The notes under the pieces are model-generated. The model did no database searches and was not told the origin of the DNA. It saw only the letters and a program-made list of their open reading frames with translations. The translations under genes and the position numbers were made by a program. From Planctomycetaceae bacterium (GTDB taxonomy: Bacteria > Planctomycetota > Phycisphaerae > Phycisphaerales > SM1A02), in contig JAIYBS010000039.1 in NCBI GenBank assembly GCA_027488415.1, positions 1-7,573 on the forward strand: a DNA stretch of 7,573 bases. The letters run 5' to 3'. Shown here piece after piece: positions 1 to 4,921 of this stretch; the first letter of the stretch is position 1; each line of letters opens with the position of its first letter.

Positions 1-620
1 AGCGCCCGGGCGGACTCGTCCGCCTCGAACAGTCCGGCCGGCACGACGGAGAACAGGCGCGCGATCAGGAGATCCGGGAAGACCGCGAGGCGCGTGTTGT
101 AGGTCATCACCGCGTCGTTGTAGGCCTGGCGCGCGAAGGCGATCCGGTTCTCGGTGGAGACCAGCTCCTCCTGCAGCTGCAGCGCGTTCGCGTTCGCCTT
201 CAGGTCGGGGTAGCGCTCCATCACCAGCATGAGGCGGCCGAGCGCGGACTGCAGCACGCCTTCCGCGCCGGCGAGGGCCGCGGTCGCGGCCGCGTCGCCG
301 GGCGCGCCGCCGAGCCGCTGCTGCGCGCCCACGGCGGCGGCACGCGCGGCCGTGACGGCCTCGAGCGTCTCGCGCTCGTGCGCCATCGCGCCCTTCACCG
401 AGGCGACCAGGTTCGGCACGAGGTCGTGGCGCCTCCTGAGCTGCACGTCGATCTGCGCGAACGAGTTCTGCACGCGCACGCGCCGCGAGACGAGGCCGTT
501 GTACACGGCCATCACCCAGATGCCGAGGATCGCGATCGCCGTGACGCCGACGGCGAGCACGACCAGCGGTGCGGCGGAGGCAAGCAGCGGTGAACCGACT
601 TCGGGCATCGCCATGCGCAT
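1..620 (-). CDS. lemA: LemA family membrane protein (3' end cut by window)
   Basis: The reverse strand reads as a LemA-family protein; 206 codons are visible and the stop lies beyond base 1. A short N-terminus leads into one hydrophobic segment (about residues 12-35), followed by the family core: QIDVQLRRRHDLVPNLV, then KGAMAHERETLEAVT, then RLMLVMERYPDLKAN, then LQLQEELVSTENRIAFARQ and YNDAVMTYNT, ending in ARLFSVVPAGLFEADE. This is the usual LemA order of helices, and since family members run to about 190-200 residues only a few residues should be missing. Known members are inner-membrane proteins with a helical soluble domain; their biochemical role is unsettled. Several in-frame ATGs (ending at 641, 620, 614 and 608) could start it. 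I prefer 620 because it leaves a short N-tail before the membrane helix, but no ribosome-binding site decides. It is divergent from the pyroglutamyl-peptidase gene. Any partner further left is outside the window. Confidence 0.93.
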   Translation of the reverse strand, partial: MRMAMPEVGSPLLASAAPLVVLAVGVTAIAILGIWVMAVYNGLVSRRVRVQNSFAQIDVQLRRRHDLVPNLVASVKGAMAHERETLEAVTAARAAAVGAQQRLGGAPGDAAATAALAGAEGVLQSALGRLMLVMERYPDLKANANALQLQEELVSTENRIAFARQAYNDAVMTYNTRLAVFPDLLIARLFSVVPAGLFEADESARA

Positions 621-639
621 AGTTCTAGCATCCACCGCC

Positions 640-1284
640 ATGGAGCACCGACCGACCATCCTGGTGACCGGCTTCGAGCCGTTCGGCGGCAGCGCGGAGA
701 ACCCGTCGGCCGTCCTCGCGGGGCACTTGGTCGCATCGGGCCACCCCGAGGCGACGGTCGTCGGCGGCGTGCTCCCGGTGGTGGGCGGCACGGAACTCGG
801 TTCCGCGCGCCACGCGCTCGACCGGCTGATCGACGCGTACCGCCCCGGGGCCGTCATCTGCTTCGGCGAGGCCCACGTCCGGGGCGAGGTGAGCGTCGAG
901 CGGGTCGCGGTCAACCTGCGTGACTACCGGATCGCGGACAACGCCGGACGCTCGGCCGCGGACGAGCCGGTCGTCCCCGGATCACCCGATGCGTGGTTTG
1001 CGACCCTCCCGGTGAACGCGATCGTCGCGGCGCTCCGGGCGGAGGGCGTTCCTGCCGGCCGGTCGCTCACCGCGGGCACGTTCCTCTGCAACGAGGTCAT
1101 GTTCCACGCGCTCGACCGCGCGCAGCGCGAGGGAAGCGGAATGCTGGCCGGGTTCGTACACCTCCCGCAGCTCGAGTCACAGCATCGGCTTCGACCCGTC
1201 GATGCGCGGCCGATCCCCCTCGACGAACTCCTCCGCGCGGGCGAGGTCGTCGTCGCGGAAACGTCCCGTTCGCTGCGCGGGTGA
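640..1284 (+). CDS. pcp: pyroglutamyl-peptidase I (peptidase family C15)
   Basis: This 214-residue cytoplasmic cysteine peptidase removes N-terminal pyroglutamate from peptides. The length matches the family (about 210-215). It opens with TGFEPFGG (residues 10-17), the substrate-pocket loop, followed by ENPS. The catalytic triad is complete: Glu87 in VERVAVN, Cys150 in TAGTFLCNEV and His174 in GFVHLPQL. Two conserved spots differ from well-studied members: the usual AGGR before the glutamate is AHVR here, and the usual CNH is CNE, so activity is likely but not certain. The ATG at 640 puts the conserved TGFEPFGG at the usual distance from the start. An in-frame ATG at 613 would add nine residues and lie inside lemA. 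No clear Shine-Dalgarno sequence precedes 640. Stop codon TGA is at 1282-1284, and a hairpin begins five bases later. Confidence 0.93.
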   Translation: MEHRPTILVTGFEPFGGSAENPSAVLAGHLVASGHPEATVVGGVLPVVGGTELGSARHALDRLIDAYRPGAVICFGEAHVRGEVSVERVAVNLRDYRIADNAGRSAADEPVVPGSPDAWFATLPVNAIVAALRAEGVPAGRSLTAGTFLCNEVMFHALDRAQREGSGMLAGFVHLPQLESQHRLRPVDARPIPLDELLRAGEVVVAETSRSLRG

Positions 1285-1288
1285 GAAA

Positions 1289-1326
1289 CGACACCGCCAT
1301 CGCCAAGGAACTTGACGACGGTGTCG
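1289..1326 (+). terminator. imperfect hairpin just after pcp, possible terminator
   Basis: Bases 1289-1296 (CGACACCG) pair perfectly with 1319-1326 (CGGTGTCG). Inside, 1300-1302 pairs with 1316-1318 and 1304-1307 (CAAG) with 1311-1314 (CTTG), leaving a GAA loop: 15 pairs in all, with small bulges. It starts five bases beyond the pcp stop, which suggests transcript termination or 3'-end protection. No T-run follows, so it is not a textbook intrinsic terminator. Confidence 0.4.
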
Positions 1327-1345
1327 CGAGGGGTCGTTCAAAAGA

Positions 1346-1438
1346 CGCATGCCTCTGGCCCTGTGCCAGGGCATGCGCCGCACCCTGTGTGTGGACTTCA
1401 GGGTGCATTCCGGAGCACATGCGGTGATACGCTCCGGA
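1346..1438 (+). other. three consecutive stem-loops in the pcp-crotonase gap
   Basis: Three further hairpins follow in a row in this 228-base gene-free gap (1285-1512). The first pairs 1346-1359 with 1365-1377: 13 pairs, one bulged T at 1354, five-base loop. The second pairs 1380-1387 (GCACCCTG) with 1399-1406: eight pairs, 11-base loop. The third pairs 1409-1416 (TCCGGAGC) with 1431-1438: eight pairs, 14-base loop. They could form part of a 5' leader for the crotonase gene, an independent small RNA, or a palindromic intergenic repeat. I recognise no known riboswitch or RNA family. No convincing promoter or small ORF was found in the gap; 1439-1512 shows nothing recognisable. Confidence 0.4.
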
Positions 1439-1512
1439 CGACCTTGTTACGCCCGGCCTCCGCGCGGGTTCGTGAATCCGAGCGAATTTCTGTTGATATC
1501 CAAGCCCGAACC

Positions 1513-2301
1513 ATGCTCGCACGCAGCACCTGCCATCACCGCCGATTCGAGATCACGCTCGCGGATCCCGCGCGTCGCAACGCGCTCGGCGAGGCGATGT
1601 TCACGGCGATGCACGAGCGACTGCTCGTCGCGGCGCTCGCGGCCGATGATCGGCTCATCGGTCCCGACGGAACGCACGTGGGTGCCGACGTCGTCGTCCT
1701 GCGCGGCGAGGGCCACTCGTTCTCCGCCGGCTTCGATCTTCCTGCGTGCGTGGAGCGGCCGGCCCTGCTGCGCGACTTCGTGCTCGATCTCTCCCGCATC
1801 GTGCTCCTGCTCCGCGCGCTCCCGGTGCCCGTCGTCGCCGAGGTCCGCGGGGCCGCGCTCGCGGGAGGCTGCGCGTTGCTCGCCGGATGCGACTTCGTCG
1901 TCGTCGCGCCGGATGCGCAGCTCGGCTACCCCGTGCACCGGATCGGCGTCAGTCCCGCGGTGACGGTTCCCGCGTTCATGGCGAACGCCGGGCCCGGCCG
2001 CGCCCGCGAGGTCACCGTCGGCGGCGCGATCCACGACGGCCCGTCCGCGGTGCGTGCGGGGCTCGCGACCCATTGCGCGGCAACGCCGCAGTCGACGGCG
2101 GACGAGGCGGAGATGCTGGTGACGTCGCTCCTCGCCAAGGGGCCGCAGGCGCTCCGCGCGACGAAGCGCTGGCTCAACGAGCTCGACGGGACGCAGGACG
2201 AGACGCGATTCCGGCACGCCGCGGAGGCGAGCGCCGCTGCCGCCGAGGGCGACGAGTTCGCCACGATGCTGCGCGCGTTCTGGGAAACCCGTTCCAGGTA
2301 A
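1513..2301 (+). CDS. enoyl-CoA hydratase/isomerase (crotonase) family protein
   Basis: This 262-residue protein has the crotonase fold pattern. The N-terminus reads ITLADPARRNAL (residues 15-25), the first oxyanion-hole segment is HSFSAGFDL (68-76), and the second is RGAALAGGCALLAGCD (112-127), followed by LGYPVHRIGVSPA (137-149). The C-terminal part holds the usual LLAKGPQALRATKRWLN helix. Crotonases act on acyl-CoA thioesters. In the standard hydratases two glutamates activate water: one in GGGCEL and one in (F/G)xPE. Here these positions are Ala121 and Val141, so ordinary hydration of 2-enoyl-CoA is doubtful and another crotonase reaction, or loss of activity, is possible. The ATG at 1513 fits family N-termini; the frame stays open upstream but that part looks non-coding. 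No clear ribosome-binding site is seen. The last codons and the TAA lie inside the long inverted repeat. It is convergent with deoC. Confidence 0.85.
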   Translation: MLARSTCHHRRFEITLADPARRNALGEAMFTAMHERLLVAALAADDRLIGPDGTHVGADVVVLRGEGHSFSAGFDLPACVERPALLRDFVLDLSRIVLLLRALPVPVVAEVRGAALAGGCALLAGCDFVVVAPDAQLGYPVHRIGVSPAVTVPAFMANAGPGRAREVTVGGAIHDGPSAVRAGLATHCAATPQSTADEAEMLVTSLLAKGPQALRATKRWLNELDGTQDETRFRHAAEASAAAAEGDEFATMLRAFWETRSR

Positions 2302-2364
2302 AGGTGCCCGGGATTTCGGCGTGCGCGGACGAAATCCCGGGCACCTTTACCTGGAACGGGATTC
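2284..2364. repeat. long inverted repeat between convergent genes
   Basis: Bases 2288-2318 and 2330-2360 are perfect reverse complements (31 pairs) around an 11-base loop (2319-2329). Beyond an A/A mismatch (2287/2361) pairing continues for three more bases on each side, 2284-2286 with 2362-2364. The left arm begins CCCGTTCCAGGTAAAGGTGC and contains the crotonase TAA stop; the right edge touches the deoC TGA stop (2363-2365). Position suggests a bidirectional transcript end, but no T-run follows either arm. The length and perfect symmetry are also typical of dispersed intergenic palindromic repeats. The symmetry is seen directly; the role is inferred. Confidence 0.9.
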
Positions 2365-3313
2365 AGGCTTCGCTGACGTCGTAGCCGGCCATGTACCCGC
2401 CGCCCTGCATGCGCAGGATCTGGCGGGCGAGGTCGTTCGCGAGCGCGCTCGCGCCGAAACGGAACAGGTGCGGCGAGAGCCACTCGTCGCCGAGCGTCTC
2501 CTTCACCATCACCAGGTACGCGATCGCCTGCTTCGCGGTGCGGATGCCGCCCGCCGGCTTCATGCCGATCCTCAGCCCGGTGGCCAGGTGGCAATCGCGG
2601 ATTGCCTCGAGCATCACGAGCGTGACGGGCATGGTCGCCGCCGGCTGCACCTTGCCGGTCGAGGTCTTGATGAAGACCTCGCCGTCCGCGGGGGCGGGAA
2701 GCCCGGGCACCGTGCACGCGGCCTCGATCGCGAGGTCGCTCGCGCGCCGCACGTTGTCGAGCGTCTCGAGCTCGCCCGTCTCGAGGATGATCTTCAGGTG
2801 CGCCGGCGAACCCTTCGGCGGCTGCGCGCACATCGCGCGCGTCTCGCGGATCTCGCGCGTGACCTCGTCGAACCGGCCGGACAGGAAGAGCCCCCGGCTG
2901 ATCACCATGTCGATCTCGTCGGCCCCGGCCGCGATCGCGTCGGCGCAGTCCCGCAGGCGGATGTTGAGCGGGTACTGCGCGCTCGGGAACCCGGTCGCGA
3001 CCGCGGCGACGTGGACGCCGCTTCCCGCGAGCGCCTCGCGCGCGACGGGAACCATCGTCGGGTAGACGCACACGGCCGCGACGCTCGGCACGGGCGGGTC
3101 GAGCGCGGGGCGGCCCGCCGGGACCTCGACGGGCACGATCGCCTTGCGGCACAGTCCGCGCACCTTCTCGGGCGTGTCCTTGCCCTCGAGCGTCGTCAGG
3201 TCCAGCATGGAAACAGCACGCCGGAGGGCGTGCTGCTTCGACGAGCTCTTGATGGACCGCTTCGCGAACGACTCCGCTCGGCGCGCGGCCATGATGGCGT
3301 CGACGCCGGGCAT
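2363..3313 (-). CDS. deoC: deoxyribose-phosphate aldolase (long, DERA-like form)
   Basis: This 316-residue class I aldolase cleaves 2-deoxyribose-5-phosphate into glyceraldehyde-3-phosphate and acetaldehyde in deoxynucleoside catabolism. Visible landmarks are LDLTTLEGKDTP (37-48), AAVCVYP (79-85), VATGFPSAQ (105-113), DEIDMVI with catalytic Asp135 (132-138), FIKTSTGK with the Schiff-base Lys216 (214-221), and GMKPAGGIR with Lys252 (250-258), followed by GDEWLSPHLFRFGAS (275-289). It resembles the longer animal DERA type (about 320 residues) more than the 250-260-residue enterobacterial DeoC. The region before residue 36 (RRAESFAKR... then RRAVSMLDLTT) also aligns with animal DERA, so the start at 3313 or the in-frame ATG at 3292 is better than the ATG at 3208. 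Four bases separate it from the upstream small membrane-protein gene, implying co-transcription. No other nucleoside-catabolism gene is nearby. Confidence 0.95.
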   Translation of the reverse strand: MPGVDAIMAARRAESFAKRSIKSSSKQHALRRAVSMLDLTTLEGKDTPEKVRGLCRKAIVPVEVPAGRPALDPPVPSVAAVCVYPTMVPVAREALAGSGVHVAAVATGFPSAQYPLNIRLRDCADAIAAGADEIDMVISRGLFLSGRFDEVTREIRETRAMCAQPPKGSPAHLKIILETGELETLDNVRRASDLAIEAACTVPGLPAPADGEVFIKTSTGKVQPAATMPVTLVMLEAIRDCHLATGLRIGMKPAGGIRTAKQAIAYLVMVKETLGDEWLSPHLFRFGASALANDLARQILRMQGGGYMAGYDVSEA

Positions 3314-3317
3314 GGCG

Positions 3318-3689
3318 TCAGCCGCCGCGGGCGACGCGGAACAGCTCCGGCACCGGGATGGCCTGACGCAGGAGCAGGGCCTTCTCGCCCGAGTTCGCGT
3401 TCTCGATGTAGTAGATGAAGAGCATCTCGCCGCGGCCGTCGAGCACCCAGAGGGCCTCGTACGGCTTCGAATCCGGCCCGAGGCCGGTGTTCAGCGTGAC
3501 GACGCTCGTGCCCTGCCCGCCCTGGTTGGCGGCACCGGCGCCGTACGCCGCGTTGAACGGCAGGCGTCCGGCCTGGATGATCGTCAGCGCGGCGAGCAGG
3601 AAGGCGGAGGCCCAGAGCGCGGCCGAGGCCACGGTGATTCCCTGGCGGCGCGAGGCGACGGTCGGAGCGTTCTCGTTGGTGTGTTCCAT
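3318..3689 (-). CDS. small single-pass membrane or secreted protein, unknown function
   Basis: This 123-residue protein has a polar N-tail with Arg14-Arg15, one hydrophobic segment (about 18-40) and a short extracytoplasmic domain. The domain is Gly/Ala/Gln-rich at 48-60. It then has a strand-like core, ALWVLDGRGEMLFIYYIEN (79-97), and ends LRQAIPVPELFRVARGG. I know no function. The core resembles that of the neighbouring upstream protein (VCYITDETTNEVVAISWYEN), and the style recalls small envelope proteins of Planctomycetota; that likeness is from memory. A strong Shine-Dalgarno site (AGGAG, 3697-3701) lies seven bases before the ATG. The gene sits 14 bases after the stop of its upstream neighbour and four bases before deoC, so all three are probably one transcript. 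Confidence 0.75.
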   Translation of the reverse strand: MEHTNENAPTVASRRQGITVASAALWASAFLLAALTIIQAGRLPFNAAYGAGAANQGGQGTSVVTLNTGLGPDSKPYEALWVLDGRGEMLFIYYIENANSGEKALLLRQAIPVPELFRVARGG

Positions 3690-3696
3690 CGCGTTG

Positions 3697-3701
3697 CTCC
3701 T
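3697..3701 (-). promoter_or_regulatory. Shine-Dalgarno site AGGAG for the gene at 3318-3689
   Basis: AGGAG on the minus strand is followed by seven bases and then the ATG at 3689-3687. It lies in the 14-base gap right after the TGA (3706-3704) of the preceding gene, which supports both the chosen start and translational coupling. Confidence 0.8.
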
Positions 3702-3703
3702 GT

Positions 3704-3991
3704 TCAGCGGGTCTTGGCCGCCTGCGCGGCGTCCATGGACATGTTGCGATAGCCGAGGCCGACGAGGCGCTTCTGGTTCTCGTACCAGCTGATCGCGACC
3801 ACCTCGTTCGTGGTCTCGTCGGTGATGTAGCAGACGCCCTGCACGATGCCGTTGACCGTGCCGCCGACCATGGTGTACGTGCTGCGCGGACGCAGCTGTG
3901 CGACGGCGGACGGCATGAAGGTCACGCCGGCGAGCGCGACCAGGAGACCGGCGTTCAGGAGGATGAGCGGACGGATCGACTTGCGGGGCAT
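3704..3991 (-). CDS. small secreted protein with signal peptide, unknown function
   Basis: This is a 95-residue protein. The N-terminus is a good signal peptide: MPRKSIRP, a hydrophobic stretch LILLNAGLLVALAGVTF, then PSAVA with likely cleavage after Ala31. The mature part is only about 64 residues: RSTYTMVGGTVNGIVQG, then the strand pair VCYITDETTNEVVAISWYEN (53-72), then KRLVGLGYRNMSMD and a basic tail. The pattern suggests two or three beta-strands, perhaps one propeller-like blade. It resembles secreted mini-proteins I associate with Phycisphaerae, and its core is similar to that of the protein encoded just downstream. The single cysteine (Cys54) is not in a lipobox. GGAG (3998-4001) six bases before the ATG supports this start. 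No function can be assigned. Confidence 0.75.
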   Translation of the reverse strand: MPRKSIRPLILLNAGLLVALAGVTFMPSAVAQLRPRSTYTMVGGTVNGIVQGVCYITDETTNEVVAISWYENQKRLVGLGYRNMSMDAAQAAKTR

Positions 3992-3997
3992 GGCGTT

Positions 3998-4001
3998 CTC
4001 C
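3998..4001 (-). promoter_or_regulatory. Shine-Dalgarno site GGAG for the gene at 3704-3991
   Basis: GGAG on the minus strand lies six bases before the ATG at 3991-3989. It decides the start: the frame is open for hundreds of bases upstream, but that stretch is only a shadow of the MBL-fold gene. The 71-base gap 3992-4062 otherwise holds only a weak five-pair hairpin (4021-4034). Confidence 0.7.
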
Positions 4002-4062
4002 GGGGCCGGACGCGCCGCAACGATGCGGGCATCGCCGGACCGACCCGCGGAGGATACACCCC

Positions 4063-4908
4063 TCAGAACCGGCGGCCGCGCCGGGCGACGCATTCGCCCG
4101 GCTGGTGGTCGAGCACCAGCCGCCACGACTCCTGGTCGGCGAGCTCGAGGAGCGCCCGCTTGGTGAGCATCGTCTGGTACGGCAGCATGTCGTAGCCGAG
4201 GCTCGCGGAAAGATGCGCGTGATGGATCGTGGGCATCACGTCGCCCGGGTAGCAGACGGTTCCCTCGGCATCGCGCCAGACCACCACCTGGTGACCCCAG
4301 GTGTGCCCCGCGGCCGGCATCACGCGCACGCCGGCCACGACCTCGGCCTCGCCCTGGTGCAGCTCGAGGCGGTCGGCGATCGGGTCGATGTGCGTGCGCA
4401 GGTAGGTGCGCGTCATCGTGCTGCGGTTCGCGAGCGCGTCGTTCCACTCCTGCCGCTGCACGTGGATGCGCGCCTTCGGGAAGACGAGCTCCGGCGTGCC
4501 GTCCGCGGCAAGGCGCGTGAGCCCGCCCGCGTGGTCGAAGTGCAGGTGCGTGAGGACGACGTCGTCGATCGACGCCGGGTCGACGCCGATCTCGGCGAGC
4601 GCGTGCTCGATGGTCCGCACGCGGCCGTCGGCGGCGCGCTCGAACTCGTAGATCGCCTGCTCCTTGTCGGTCCACTTGCCGCCCGCGCCGGCCTCGACGA
4701 GCGTCCGGCGGACGCGTCCGCCGCCGCCCTCGCCCGCGCGCTCGACGAGCACGCAGTTCATGGCCAGGCCGATGCGGTTGTCGGCGTCCGGCGGCATCCA
4801 GCGCGCCCACATGCTGCGCGGGATGATGCCGAACATGCCGCCGCCGTCGAGGCGGAAGCCGCCCGCGCGGAGGATGCGCCAGGTGGAGATGGGGAGGTTG
4901 CCGGACAC
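4063..4908 (-). CDS. MBL-fold metallo-hydrolase
   Basis: This 281-residue metallo-beta-lactamase-fold protein is probably cytoplasmic, since no signal peptide is seen. The metal ligands are all present: THLHFDHAGG gives His121, His123, Asp125 and His126; GHTWGH gives His202; YPGDV gives Asp223; LDHQP gives His268. The strand before the first motif ends VEAG (71-74) where many relatives have ID(T/A)G. It belongs to the subgroup of predicted hydrolases with FRLDGGGMFGIIP near the N-terminus and MNCVLVE after it, the general group that includes lactonase-like enzymes. The substrate cannot be told from sequence. The start is GTG at 4908-4906, chosen because the family's N-terminal segment precedes the first ATG (4836). 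No strong ribosome-binding site is present. It begins 13 bases after the nucleotide-sugar dehydrogenase stop, so the two are probably co-transcribed. Confidence 0.88.
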   Translation of the reverse strand: MSGNLPISTWRILRAGGFRLDGGGMFGIIPRSMWARWMPPDADNRIGLAMNCVLVERAGEGGGGRVRRTLVEAGAGGKWTDKEQAIYEFERAADGRVRTIEHALAEIGVDPASIDDVVLTHLHFDHAGGLTRLAADGTPELVFPKARIHVQRQEWNDALANRSTMTRTYLRTHIDPIADRLELHQGEAEVVAGVRVMPAAGHTWGHQVVVWRDAEGTVCYPGDVMPTIHHAHLSASLGYDMLPYQTMLTKRALLELADQESWRLVLDHQPGECVARRGRRF

Positions 4909-4921
4909 CCTGACGTCCGGG

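Noticed and set aside
229..639. N-terminal extension of pcp to a 351-residue protein.
   Set aside because: The extra part is antisense to the clearly conserved lemA gene, and the family N-terminus fits the ATG at 640.
1440..1451. CCTTGTTACG resembles the conserved 3' end of 16S rRNA on the opposite strand.
   Set aside because: The match is about ten bases only, and the flanking sequence does not fit rRNA, so it is chance.
1312..1512. 67-residue N-terminal extension of the crotonase.
   Set aside because: It would be translated through the hairpin cluster, has no family similarity, and known crotonases begin close to the ITL motif.
2302..2384. Short peptides encoded across the inverted repeat (for example ones containing PGTFTWNG).
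   Set aside because: They exist only because the palindrome is open in several frames and have no start signals; the element is better read as non-coding.
4901..4920. Six-base inverted repeat (CCGGAC / GTCCGG) around the GTG start of the MBL-fold gene.
   Set aside because: It is short, with an eight-base loop, and such matches are common at this base composition; not enough to claim start-site control.
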